64,000 nucleotides of DNA. Source: Phenylobacterium sp. GTDB taxonomy: Bacteria > Pseudomonadota > Alphaproteobacteria > Caulobacterales > Caulobacteraceae. The DNA lies in contig NZ_JAUXVZ010000053.1 of assembly GCF_030680185.1 (NCBI RefSeq), positions 1-64,000 of the forward strand, given 5' to 3'. Below the pieces are notes generated by a model, which saw only the letters and a program-made list of their open reading frames with translations, was not told where the DNA came from and ran no database searches. Position 1 is the stretch's first letter. Each line of letters starts with the position of its first letter. The translations under genes and the position numbers were made by a program. Shown in pieces: positions 34,355 through 43,135 of this stretch.

Positions 34355-34900
34355 TTTTCCCTCTCGACAGATGCGCAGAGGGGTACGGGCGCTTGTCCTG
34401 TGTCACGCGTCCTGATTGGCTGCGGCTGCCACATGCTCTCGCCCCCTCGCTCTGGGGGCGGTCAGTTGAATGAAGCCGCCCCCGACTGGTGATCGGGGAG
34501 TTGGAAAGCCCTCGTCAGAGGAGCCGCGACAGTCTTTAGGCTTGCGCCCTGGACATACACTGCCGCCTCCCCGACCGCATGGTCGAGGAGTGCTGGTAAC
34601 GGCCGCACACGAGCCGCTGACGAAGGGGTTTCCACGCCCCAGGGAGCCTGCTGGCTCGCCCGCCGGCACCATGGCTCGAACCGCCGGAGCGCTCAAGTTG
34701 AAGAGAGATTGTGGGCGTACTCTTTCAGGAGGCCGGCGCGCTTGGAGCAAAACCGCGGGCAGCACAGCGAAGAGCGCGCGTTGCAAATGGCGGTTTGCGC
34801 CCCTGCGCCAAAGGCTGGGAAATGCCTCCAGCTTCCATTCGACTTCGTCCGCAAAGGAAGCGTTCGTCCCCACCGCGCCGCTCCGGCGCTGAAGGAGACG
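34355..34900 (+). ncRNA. Hairpin-rich leader upstream of the DUF3489 cassette (candidate structured RNA)
   Basis: About 545 bp without a credible gene. The segment 34441-34590 can form a series of stems: GCCCCC/GGGGGC (34441-34459), CCCCGA/TCGGGG (34480-34498), CCTC/GAGG (34510-34521), and CTCC-C-CGACC/GGTCG-A-GGAG around a GCAT tetraloop (34567-34590). Open frames crossing it have no ribosome site and poor composition. It could be a cis-acting leader, an sRNA, or recombination-site DNA for the downstream serine recombinase. No known RNA family is recognised; only the stems are seen. Confidence 0.35.
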
Positions 34901-35245
34901 ATGATGAGCAAAAGCCGTAAAGCCACAGGGCCTGGGGTCCCGGCGCCCCAGGACATGCAAGCCGCGCCCGCGACGCCATGCGCCGAAGATCCCCAGGCAT
35001 CACCGCCGCAGGCGCCGGCGGGCGAGATTCCCCCTGCCCCGCCCAGCCGCAGCACCAAGATTGATACGGTGATCCGTATGATGCGGCAGGCGGACGGCGT
35101 CGATGTCACAGCACTGAGCAAGGCCACCGGCTGGCAGGTTCACTCGGTGCGCGGCGCGATCGCCGGGCACATCAAGAAGAAGCTCGGACTGACGGTGACG
35201 ACACAGAAGGTGGAGGGGCGCACCCTCTACCGGATCGAGGGCTGA
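34901..35245 (+). CDS. DUF3489 domain protein
   Basis: A 114-residue protein starting at tandem ATGs (34901/34904) after GAAGGAG. The first ~50 residues are a Pro/Ala-rich disordered tail. The C-terminal ~65 are the DUF3489 winged-helix-like domain: STKIDTVIRMMRQADGVDV, ALSKATGWQVHSVRGAIAGH, IKKKLGLTVTTQKVEGRTLY, RIEG. It is the first gene of a three-gene cassette (DUF3489-DUF2924-recombinase) found throughout alphaproteobacteria. A DNA-binding regulator or recombination accessory is inferred; no member function is established. Longer DUF3489 proteins have an extra N-terminal domain missing here. Confidence 0.8.
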   Translation: MMSKSRKATGPGVPAPQDMQAAPATPCAEDPQASPPQAPAGEIPPAPPSRSTKIDTVIRMMRQADGVDVTALSKATGWQVHSVRGAIAGHIKKKLGLTVTTQKVEGRTLYRIEG

Positions 35246-35247
35246 GC

Positions 35248-35733
35248 ATGGCGAGGCCCCATGCTCGCAAACGCGCGATCCTAAGCGCCACCCTTCAGAC
35301 CGACCTCCAGCAGGTAGAGCAGGCCCGTCTGCCGGAGCTCAGGCAAATCTGGACGGAGCGGCTCGATGAGCCGCTCCCACCCCTGCGTAGTCCGGAGATC
35401 GTTCGGCGGATGCTGGCCTATCGCCTTCAAGCCGCCGTGGATGGCGGTCTCTCGACCGCCGCAAGGCGCAAGCTTGCCGCCATAGAAGCCCGCCGCACCG
35501 GCCCTGCGCCGAAGAAGCGGGCCGGCGCCCCCCTACGCCTGGGCGTGGGCGCCGTGCTCCGCCGCGAATGGCGGGGCATCCCCCATGAGGTTCAGGTGAC
35601 AGCGTCCGGCTTTGCGCATCAGGGCAAGGCTTACCGCTCACTTTCGGAGGTGGCCCGCGCGATCACGGGCTCCCGCTGGAACGGGCCGCTCTTCTTCGGC
35701 CTGCGCGACAAGACCAGGGCCGCGGGGCGATGA
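35248..35733 (+). CDS. DUF2924 domain protein
   Basis: A 161-residue basic protein. Family marks: LPELRQIWTERLDEPLPPLR, EIVRRMLAYRLQAAVDGGLS, the central PLRLGVGAVLRREWRGIPHE and the end HQGKAYRSLSEVARAITGSR followed by WNGPLFFGLR, the last part like a small DNA-binding RAMA/SAWADEE-type end seen in recombinase-linked proteins. It begins 2 bp after the DUF3489 stop and overlaps the recombinase start by 4 nt, so all three are co-translated. The constant genetic linkage suggests it helps or controls the recombinase. Confidence 0.82.
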   Translation: MARPHARKRAILSATLQTDLQQVEQARLPELRQIWTERLDEPLPPLRSPEIVRRMLAYRLQAAVDGGLSTAARRKLAAIEARRTGPAPKKRAGAPLRLGVGAVLRREWRGIPHEVQVTASGFAHQGKAYRSLSEVARAITGSRWNGPLFFGLRDKTRAAGR

Positions 35734-37271
35734 GCCGCAAGTCGCTGCGTTGCGCCATCTACACCCGCAAGTCCTCCGAAGAGGGGCTCGAGCAGGGTTT
35801 CAACTCCCTCCACGCCCAGCGGGAGGCATGTGAAGCCTACATCCTCTCCCAAGTCGGCGAGGGCTGGGTCGCCTTGCCGGCCGTCTATGATGATGGCGGC
35901 TATTCCGGCGGAAGCATGGAGAGGCCAGCGCTGACCCGCCTGCTTGCCGACATCGCGGCGGGGAGGATCGACGTCGTGGTCGTTTACAAGGTCGACCGCC
36001 TCACCCGCTCGCTGTCGGACTTCGCGCGCATCGTGGAGATCTTCGACGAGCGGCAGGTCTCCTTCGTCTCGGTCACCCAGGCGTTCAACACCACCTCCAG
36101 CATGGGACGGCTGACCCTCAACGTACTGCTGTCCTTCGCCCAGTTCGAGCGCGAGGTCACTGGAGAGCGGATCCGGGACAAGATCGCCGCATCCAAGGCT
36201 AAGGGCCTCTGGATGGGTGGATCGGTGCCGCTCGGCTACGACCTGCCCACCGAGGACAAAAACCGGGTGCTGGTGGTCAACGAGGCCGAAGCCAAGACCG
36301 TTCGGCACATCTTTCAGCGCTACCTCGACCTGGGCTCCGTGCGCGAGCTGGCCGAGGATCTCCGGGTCAGTGGAGTTATTTCAAAGCGTCGGGTGACGCT
36401 GGCCGGCAAGGTGATCGGCGGTCTGCCCTTTCGGGATGGAGCCCTCTACTACCTCCTACGCAACCGGACCTATCGCGGCGAAATTCCGCATAAGGACAAG
36501 GTCTACCCGGGCCAACATCCGGCAATCGTTCCAGAGGACCTCTTTGCACAGGTCCAGGCGGGGCTTGAGGAGGGTAATCGTCGTCGAAGTCGATCGAGCG
36601 ATGAGACTGTATCGGCCGCCCTGGCAGGGAAACTGTTCGACGATCGCGGCCATGCCATGAGCCCGCTGCGCGCTCGCCGCGGCGGACGGACCTATCGCTA
36701 CTATGTCAGTCAGGCCGCCCTGCGCCGGGATCGAGGCGAGCCGGGATCGCTTCGCCGGGCGCCGGCCTACGCCGTCGAGGCCCTGGTCGCGCAGCAGCTG
36801 GCGGCACGAGGAGATGGTACTGAAATCAGCCGTGTCACGCTGTCGGCGAACTGGGTGGAGCTGCGGTTTCTTGGTTCTGCACCACATGACGCGGAGGCGG
36901 AAGGCGAGGTTTTTCGTCTGCCGGTGAACCTTGTCAGCCGCGGAGGCGCCAAGCAGATCGTCTCGGCCGACGGAGCTTCCGTCACGCCCGTGGAGCCTGA
37001 CGAGGCTCTTCTGCGTGCTATCGCGCGCGCCCGGCGCTGGGAGGCGCAACTGATCTCCGGCGAGCGGGCCGGCGCCGACGACATCGCTGCGGCTGAGGGG
37101 ATCCAGGGGAGCTTCGTGGCCAAGGTGTTGAAGCTTGCCTGGATGGCGCCGGATCTTGTTGAAGCCCTGCTCGATGGTTGTCGGCCGCGGAACGTAGCGC
37201 TCGGTGACCTGTTGCTACGCGGGCTGCCAACCGGATGGGAGGCGCAGCGAACGGCCCTAAGGATCGAGTGA
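35730..37271 (+). CDS. Large serine recombinase (resolvase/recombinase family)
   Basis: A 513-residue recombinase. Catalytic domain residues ~6-155: YTRKSSEEG with nucleophile Ser15 (or 16), VVVYKVDRLTRSLSDF, and FAQFEREVTGERIRDKI leading into the long E-helix. Residues ~165-290 are the recombinase DNA-binding domain with a helix-turn-helix; the expected Cys-rich zinc ribbon is degenerate, and 'GKLFDDRGHAMSPLRARRGG' marks its place. A C-terminal helical part follows. Such enzymes integrate or excise islands and phages between att sites. It is coupled to DUF2924 and DUF3489 and is the likely mobility gene of the 30.9-42.3 kb island. Confidence 0.9.
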   Translation: MSRKSLRCAIYTRKSSEEGLEQGFNSLHAQREACEAYILSQVGEGWVALPAVYDDGGYSGGSMERPALTRLLADIAAGRIDVVVVYKVDRLTRSLSDFARIVEIFDERQVSFVSVTQAFNTTSSMGRLTLNVLLSFAQFEREVTGERIRDKIAASKAKGLWMGGSVPLGYDLPTEDKNRVLVVNEAEAKTVRHIFQRYLDLGSVRELAEDLRVSGVISKRRVTLAGKVIGGLPFRDGALYYLLRNRTYRGEIPHKDKVYPGQHPAIVPEDLFAQVQAGLEEGNRRRSRSSDETVSAALAGKLFDDRGHAMSPLRARRGGRTYRYYVSQAALRRDRGEPGSLRRAPAYAVEALVAQQLAARGDGTEISRVTLSANWVELRFLGSAPHDAEAEGEVFRLPVNLVSRGGAKQIVSADGASVTPVEPDEALLRAIARARRWEAQLISGERAGADDIAAAEGIQGSFVAKVLKLAWMAPDLVEALLDGCRPRNVALGDLLLRGLPTGWEAQRTALRIE

Positions 37272-37471
37272 AGTTCGGCCGGATTGCGCCATGAGCGGAC
37301 GCTGCAACTCGGCCCGCAAACGGACCTTGGTCCGTCGGCCAAAACTCGGACGTGCGGCGGGGACGAACCCGCAATACGAACGACGTGCATGGTCGAGGCC
37401 AATCCCGAATTCAGCCCTCAGACCCGTGAACGCCCTTGCTGCGGCCGGGTCTGCCGACCTATGCCGGTTTG

Positions 37472-38197
37472 ATGCCAAGCAGCCGTCGCCCAATCGGGGA
37501 ATACACGTCGATCGCACAGTGGATCGACGGACAGAGCTCGAGCACGCCATTCTACGGGAATGACCCTTCCGAGATCGACTACGACCATATGGGCTTCGTA
37601 GGCATCGACCATCGGGTTCCGGTCCACGAGGTCGGCGCCCTGAAAGCGCAAAGCCTGGCCGCCGCTTGGCACCGGGCGCGCGAATATGTCTATGAGGCTT
37701 GCGAGATCGTGCGCGCGCCCGATGGACCTCCGCTCCTGGACCGGGAGGAAACCGACATGATCGTGGATCAGCTCGGCCCTCCTCCGCCCCACTGCTATCC
37801 GCTCTACTTCCTCGCCGTGCGTGACCGCCAGACCAATGTCGAGACGGTCGTCTACGTAGGCAAAACGTCATCGAACAAGAACCGCTTCGCGGGAGGCCAC
37901 GGTGCGTTCACCAAGCTTCATCATCCGGACTACGAAGGCATGGACAAGCTCGCCTATCTCGGAACCGTCATGCTGATCGACACCAAAGGCGACTACCTGC
38001 CCCTCGAAGCGGTTCGCCCACTGGAGCGTGCAGAACAGATGCTGCGCGCCATCGAGGCGCAGCTCATCTACGAACTCGATCCGCCGCTCAATGTGCAAGC
38101 GCGCCAGCGAAACCTGAGCTCTCTGCCGATCGACATTCACATCCAGAACACCGTGTCGACCTTGCTCCGGGACTATTTCATCTTCCGAGCTGCCTGA
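37472..38197 (+). CDS. GIY-YIG-like nuclease domain protein
   Basis: A 241-residue protein (ATG 37472; an in-frame TTG at 37436 is possible). Residues ~1-105 are unassigned. From ~110: YPLYFLAVRD then ETVVYVGKT (Tyr128-Gly130), the two strands equivalent to GIY and YIG; then NRFAGGHGAFTKL with an active-site-type Arg; and AIEAQLIYELDPPLN with Glu195 at the place of the metal-binding glutamate. This is a full GIY-YIG nuclease core. It sits between the recombinase and a TIGR04141 protein in a tRNA-anchored island, where a phage-defence or homing role is plausible. Confidence 0.6.
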   Translation: MPSSRRPIGEYTSIAQWIDGQSSSTPFYGNDPSEIDYDHMGFVGIDHRVPVHEVGALKAQSLAAAWHRAREYVYEACEIVRAPDGPPLLDREETDMIVDQLGPPPPHCYPLYFLAVRDRQTNVETVVYVGKTSSNKNRFAGGHGAFTKLHHPDYEGMDKLAYLGTVMLIDTKGDYLPLEAVRPLERAEQMLRAIEAQLIYELDPPLNVQARQRNLSSLPIDIHIQNTVSTLLRDYFIFRAA

Positions 38198-38705
38198 TCG
38201 CCACTCGCCATGGGCACCAACCGGCAGCAGGGAAAATCCTTCAACGAGGACTGAACGCGCCGCGTCAGCCGCGATCGTTCTGATCCTCGTGATGCACTAT
38301 CCGTTTCCCTATCGCTTGCTGATCATCGCAGGCGGCCTGTACGTGATTGGCCGCCACCATGCGAATGTCAGGCGGATCGCCCAGCGAACGGAGCCGCGCA
38401 TTGGACAGACCTCCAGCCGCTAATTATCGCGATCCACCCTTCTCGGCGGCATAGGGCGTCTGCACTGTAGCGGCCCCCCTTGGCGATATGCGCTGCGGCA
38501 AGGATTCGCCAGCAGCGGTCCTTAGCTCGCCGCCGTAATGCGGACATTGGCGGCACCAAGCCGGGTCAAACGGCAGACATCTGCGCCGGCAGGAGCGGCT
38601 TCCGAGCGCCTAGCAGACAACACCCCCGCTCAACGAGGGCATTATTGGATCTTGGTCCACGCCCATCACGTGTCTAAGCTTTCTAGAAACAAGTCTGGGG
38701 AAGGC
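38198..38705. other. Gene-free stretch before the TIGR04141 gene
   Basis: About 500 bp without a supported gene. A 43-codon frame at 38292-38423 has a hydrophobic start but no ribosome site. GGGGAAGGC at the end of the stretch is the ribosome site of the next gene. Nothing palindromic of note was seen. Confidence 0.3.
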
Positions 38706-40373
38706 ATGGCTAGGAAGGCAAAGCTCGCCGGCGGGCCGAGCACAACGACTCTGTCGATGCAGCTGCTTCGCTCCGGCAAAACAGTGGATGACGCATTCAG
38801 AGCGAAGAGCGACTTCAACGAGGAGGCCACTAAGTCTGGCCGGCTCTTCACCGATCAGTCCGGTAGCTCTCCGCCTGGCTGGCTTGGACTTGTGAATGAG
38901 TTTACGGCCGATGGTGAGCTGAAGTTGGAGAACAGGAGCTGTTCTGCAGTCCTGTTCCTCGATGTCACACTGGACGGGGCGGGCGCTAAGACCCGCACCT
39001 TCGCGTTTGCGTTCGGCGGTGGCCATCACGCACTCGACCCTGACGCCTTCGAGCGAAACTTCGGCCTGAAGATCGCGGTCAACTCCATTGCCCGCAGCAA
39101 CCTCAAAAGCATCGATCTGGCGACGCTCGAATCCACCTCGTTCCAAAAGCGCATCCAGGCGAGCCGCAAGGCGGATCTGCAAGGCTTTGGCATTGATGTG
39201 CAGCGCGACCTGCTACGCCTTGCGGGTGGTGTTCCTACGGACACTAGCTTCGCGAGTTCGCTTGCCGGGAAAGACGCGCTCACCTTCACCAGCAAGCTCG
39301 CCGCGCCCGACATCGAAGACAAATGCAAGCGCGCTCTCAAGCTGTTCGTGGCTAAGGACTATGAGAAGGACTTCAAGTTCATCGACCTGATCGTGCCCGT
39401 GAAGGATCGCGGCCTACTGGACGAACTTGATGATCTGGTTTTCGCGGAGATCAAAGGAATGGTCGCGGGCAATCCGTCCGACCTGCACCTCACCCTGCCG
39501 GAGATCATCGACCCAGAGGCGATGCACGACATCGGCTATTTCGGCGTAGGCTTTCATTCTGGTGCAAAGACCGGGTACGGCGAACTCGCTATCGAGGACT
39601 ACATTGCCGAACTCGCTGGCGGCAGGCCAGGCGATATCGCCGACATGGCTGAGCTCAGGGCCAGCCATGAAATCAGGGTTGTTGCAGACGGGCAGGGCGA
39701 TAAGGAGCGGCGCAGGCGGCTCTACGACTGCTTTGTTTACGAGACCGTCCACAAGAAGAAGACCTACGTCCTCTTCTCGGGCGAGTGGTACTGCATCGAG
39801 GACAAGTTCTTCGCCGAGGTCGAGAAGGATTACCAGGCACTGCTCTCCACGACGCCCATCCGGGCGTCGACGACGGCGAAGAACGAACAGAAGCTGATCG
39901 AGGAGATGGACGCAGACATGAATCTGCTGAACCTCGATAAGGTCAAGGCGTCGCCTGCTGGGGCGGCTGGTGCGAACCTTGAGCCTTGCGACTTCCTCTC
40001 GCGCAATAAGGAATTCATCCACCTAAAGGACGGCCACGGTTCTGCACCAATAAGTCACTTGTGGAACCAAGGGGTTGTCGCGGCCGAAAGCTTCGTTCGC
40101 GACCAGACCTTTCGCAAATCAATGCGGGATGCCGCGATCAAGCGGCAGAAGCTGAAGGGCAAAACCGGTTTCGAAGCGCTCCTGCCGGACGGCCGGTCAA
40201 AGCCAGTGCCGAGCGACTACAAGGTCGTCTACGGCATCATGCGCCATCCATATCAGCGCTCGAAAAAGATGGGCTTGCCATTCTTCAGCAAAGTCAGCCT
40301 GCGCGCAGCGGCGAGCCGTATCCAATTGATGGGCTACGCCGTCGAAGTGCATCTCATCGAGAAAGCGAAGTAG
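38706..40373 (+). CDS. TIGR04141/DUF6119 family sporadically distributed protein
   Basis: A 555-residue protein, clearly AT-richer than the flanking core genes. The start ATG 38706 follows GGGGAAGGC; upstream in-frame sequence looks non-coding. Family features in order: TLSMQLLRSGKTVDDAFR, SSPPGWLGLVNEF, SCSAVLFLDVTL and FAFAFGGGHHALDPD followed by AFERNFGLKIAVN, SIDLATLESTSFQKRIQAS, DFKFIDLIVPVKDRGLLDEL, DCFVYETVHKKKTYVLFSGE, KEFIHLKDGHGSAPISHLWN, VVYGIM and LPFFSKVSLRAAASRIQLMG. The family is scattered across bacteria, usually in defence or mobile islands, and has no established activity; SHLWNQG-V-AAESF may be near an active site. Next to a GIY-YIG-like nuclease it is a defence candidate. 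Confidence 0.8.
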   Translation: MARKAKLAGGPSTTTLSMQLLRSGKTVDDAFRAKSDFNEEATKSGRLFTDQSGSSPPGWLGLVNEFTADGELKLENRSCSAVLFLDVTLDGAGAKTRTFAFAFGGGHHALDPDAFERNFGLKIAVNSIARSNLKSIDLATLESTSFQKRIQASRKADLQGFGIDVQRDLLRLAGGVPTDTSFASSLAGKDALTFTSKLAAPDIEDKCKRALKLFVAKDYEKDFKFIDLIVPVKDRGLLDELDDLVFAEIKGMVAGNPSDLHLTLPEIIDPEAMHDIGYFGVGFHSGAKTGYGELAIEDYIAELAGGRPGDIADMAELRASHEIRVVADGQGDKERRRRLYDCFVYETVHKKKTYVLFSGEWYCIEDKFFAEVEKDYQALLSTTPIRASTTAKNEQKLIEEMDADMNLLNLDKVKASPAGAAGANLEPCDFLSRNKEFIHLKDGHGSAPISHLWNQGVVAAESFVRDQTFRKSMRDAAIKRQKLKGKTGFEALLPDGRSKPVPSDYKVVYGIMRHPYQRSKKMGLPFFSKVSLRAAASRIQLMGYAVEVHLIEKAK

Positions 40374-40527
40374 GCATCTACGGCTGTAAACGCATTTCGT
40401 TGACGGATGATGGTTCGCAAGGGGACACTCCGCAGAGGACGGGAGCGGACGCAGAAGGCGGGATAGCAGCGGGCCGAACTAAGCCCCATGGCGCTCCACA
40501 ATATCTTTCGCCACCTCAAGGACTTCC

Positions 40528-41823
40528 TTAGGCGCCTTGGGGACCGCGGAGCCGCAGGCGGTCGAGCTTCAGGATCCGTTTGAGGTGCGCAAACAGCATC
40601 TCGACCTTCTTACGCTCTCGCCTTGAGGTGACGTAGGCGTCGGTCTTGGCGATCTCGCGGGCGAGTTCTCGTGCACCCTCGTAGATGGAGCGGGTCACCT
40701 TGCGGGCCGGCGTGTTGGGCGAGCAGCGGCTCTTCAGATCGCAGGCGTCGCAGTCAGCCTTGCTGGCGCGGTAGCGATAGGTGTCGTCCGGCGGCGCATT
40801 GGGCCTGGGCGTGCGGAAGGCGCGGCGGTTGCGCTTCAGCGTCTTGCCGGTCGGGCAGCGATAGGTATCTGCCGCCGGGTCGTAGATGAAGTCGCTGCGA
40901 GCGAAGGTCCCATCGTCGCGGCCCGACCTGTCGATGACCGGGATGTGCGGCGCGATCTGCTGCTTGTTGACCAGCCAGTCGAGCATCTCGGCCGAGCCAT
41001 AGGCGGTGTCGGCGGCCAGCCGTCCAGGCTGTAGATAATGCCGCTCGCGCACCCGCTCGATCATCGTCCTGACCGCGCCGACTTCGGCCTGGCGGACCGC
41101 CGTACTGGCTTCGACGTCGACGATCACTGCGTGCTGGAGATCGATCAGGTAGTTGGTGGCGTAGGCGAAGTAGGCCGGCCCCTTGTCAGCGCCGGTCCAG
41201 CGTGAGGCCGGATCGGCCGGCGAGATGAACTTCGGAACGACCGGCGTGGCTGCTCCGAAGGCGGCGTCGTCCAGCACCGCCAAGTACTCGTCGATGGCGC
41301 GGCTAGTGGCTTCGGCAGGAAGTCCCTCAGCGCCCGGGACGCACCGTTGCCGGTTGGCGTCGGCCTTGATCAGGCTGGCGTCAGCGGCGAAGCCCTCGCC
41401 GCCGACCAGACCTTCTGACATGCAGCGCTCAACGACCGTCTCGAACAAATGGCGCAGCAGATCGCTGTCGCGGAAGCGGCCGTGGCGGGTCTTGGAGAAG
41501 GTCGAGTGGTCGGGCACGTCGCCGTCGAGACCGAGCCGGCAGAACCAGCGATAGGCGAGGTTGAGATGCACTTCCTCGCACAGCCGCCGCTCCGAGCGGA
41601 TTTCAAAGCAGTAGCCGACGATCAGCATCCGGATCAGCAGCTCCGGATCGATCGAAGGCCTACCGATTGGGCTGTAGAACGGCGCCAGGTGGGCCCGCAC
41701 GCCCTCCAAATCGACGAACCTATCGATCGCCCGCAGCATGTGGTCGGCTGGCACGTGGCGCTCGAGCGAGAACTCGTAGAACAGCGCCGCCTGGTCGACT
41801 CGACGATCACCCATCATGGCCAT
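40528..41823 (-). mobile_element. IS1182-family transposase, 3' end truncated
   Basis: A 431-residue DDE transposase. N-terminal DUF772 region: DQAALFYEFSLERHVPADHM, GRPSIDPELLIRMLIVGYCF; catalytic Asp candidates in GEGFAADASLIKADAN and GRLAADTAYGSAEM; Glu in RKKVEMLFAHLKRILKLDRL. Relatives continue about 20-40 residues past LRLRG with an AATAQNLR-type helix; here the frame stops after GPQGA. The outer end at about 41876-41895 has the TGTTGAAAAA-type terminus expected of these elements (read on the minus strand), but no inverted copy is seen beyond 40528. So it is a deleted, probably immobile, IS copy. Confidence 0.8.
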
Positions 41824-42256
41824 CCCTCCCGTCGTCAGGAGAGTGAATCAGGCCCGAGTCACCGCTTCAACCGGCCTTTTTCAACACAATCAGCCCAGTT
41901 CGGTCACTGGGCGGCGTGGTCGCGCTGGAAAGACGCATCCGCAGAGTGGACATTCCTGAGCAGCTCCGACATCCCGCCTCATCGCAAAGCCCTTAGGTCG
42001 AATCGAAGGCTCTCATCGCGCGGGACGAGTCTGGCTGCTTGCCAGCCGAGATTCGCATTGCTCTCTGTGGGGTCGACGTAGCCAAAGGCGTACTGCCTCC
42101 CCTGCAGGCGGAGAACAGAACAACCACTCGTGCGCTGGAAGCGCCACAACTAGGCGACAGAGAAGACGCTCAGCGGTTCCTCTTCCTGCCTAGGGCGCGG
42201 AAGTCACGGTACAATTTCTCAGAGCAGCCTCCCCATGAAAACCATGGGGAAATGGG
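41824..42256. other. IS right end and gene-free spacer before tRNA-Ser
   Basis: Contains the IS terminus (to ~41895), then about 350 bp of mixed sequence with no credible gene. The perfect hairpin CCCCATG AAAAC CATGGGG (42231-42249) lies 7 bp beyond the 3' end of the tRNA gene, and on the minus strand it would follow the tRNA as a terminator or processing structure. Confidence 0.4.
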
Positions 42257-42346
42257 TGGCGGTGAGAGAGGGATTCGAACCCTCGATAGAGTTTCCCCTA
42301 TACACGCGTTCCAGGCGTGCGCCTTCAACCACTCGGCCACCTCACC
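42257..42346 (-). tRNA. tRNA-Ser (anticodon GGA)
   Basis: A 90-nt class II tRNA. The acceptor arm GGTGAGG pairs with TCTCACC, then discriminator G and an encoded CCA (42257-42259). The anticodon loop CTGGAAC gives anticodon GGA, decoding UCC/UCU. A long variable arm (TATAGGGGAAACTCTA-like) and the T loop GGTTCGAATCC are intact. The 3' end faces the genomic island on the left, the usual orientation for a tRNA used as an attachment site. Confidence 0.95.
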
Positions 42347-42484
42347 ACACCGGTCGGGGGCGGGCCCCCGGCGGAAGGGCGTCTATATAGCGAGGTGGGC
42401 GGCCGGGGCAAGCGGCCCTGTTCGTCGGGCCTGCGGCGTCCTATCTTTAGGGCCAAGAGCCATCCCTAGCCGTCCGAGGTCGCC

Positions 42485-43135
42485 ATGTTGTTCCGCAAGC
42501 CCGCTGAGATGCCCACGGCGCAGACCGCCCTGCCCGGCCGCGATCAGCCGATCCCCACCGCCAAGACCCATTTCGTCAACGGCCAGCCCCTGCAGGGTCC
42601 CTATCCTGAAGGCATGGAGACGGCGGTCTTCGCCATGGGCTGCTTCTGGGGGGTCGAGCGCCTGTTCTGGCAGATCCCCGGCGTGCATGTGACGGCGGCC
42701 GGCTATGTGAACGGCTTCACCCCCAATCCCACCTATGAAGAGGTGTGCAGCGGCCGTACCGGCCACACAGAAGCGGTGCTGGTGGTCTATGACCCCCGCG
42801 TGGTGACCTATGAGCAGCTGCTCAAGGTGTTCTGGGAGGGCCACGATCCCACCCAGGGCATGCGCCAGGGGGGCGATGTGGGCACCCAGTATCGCTCGGG
42901 AATCTATGTGGCCAACGAGGCTCAGGCTTCGGCCGCCGCCGCCAGCAAGGGCCTCTACCAGCAGGCCCTGTCGGCCAAGGGCCTGGGACCCATCACCAGC
43001 GAGATCGTCGAAGCCGGACCCTTCTATTTCGCCGAGGACTATCACCAGCAGGATCTGGCCAAGAACCCGGGCGGCTATTGCGGCATCGGCGGCACGGGCG
43101 TGACCTGCCCGATCGGGACCGGCGTCGCGGCGTGA
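42485..43135 (+). CDS. msrA: Peptide-methionine (S)-S-oxide reductase
   Basis: A 216-residue MsrA. The active-site motif is GCFWG with nucleophile Cys53 ([13 protein letters not shown]). Further family text: [45 protein letters not shown] and [11 protein letters not shown]. Recycling cysteines are probably Cys199 and Cys208 region ([14 protein letters not shown]). It repairs oxidised methionine using thioredoxin in the cytoplasm. The first ~45 residues resemble the extended N-terminus of alphaproteobacterial forms. It overlaps the next gene by 4 nt. Confidence 0.93.
   Translation: MLFRKPAEMPTAQTALPGRDQPIPTAKTHFVNGQPLQGPYPEGMETAVFAMGCFWGVERLFWQIPGVHVTAAGYVNGFTPNPTYEEVCSGRTGHTEAVLVVYDPRVVTYEQLLKVFWEGHDPTQGMRQGGDVGTQYRSGIYVANEAQASAAAASKGLYQQALSAKGLGPITSEIVEAGPFYFAEDYHQQDLAKNPGGYCGIGGTGVTCPIGTGVAA

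Noticed and set aside
34403..34960. Several open frames in the leader of the DUF3489 cassette
   Set aside because: No ribosome sites, repetitive Pro/Arg composition, and the region folds into stems; treated as non-coding.
30905..37271. Complete prophage
   Set aside because: Methyltransferase, DUF5681 and a recombinase are phage-associated, but there are no terminase, capsid, tail or lysis genes.
38292..38423. 43-codon frame with a hydrophobic start
   Set aside because: No ribosome site and no known small protein family; probably chance.
30900..42260. Direct repeat of the tRNA-Ser 3' end as attL
   Set aside because: Reading around 30.9 kb and through the island showed no copy of the T-arm/acceptor sequence, so an att pair cannot be claimed.
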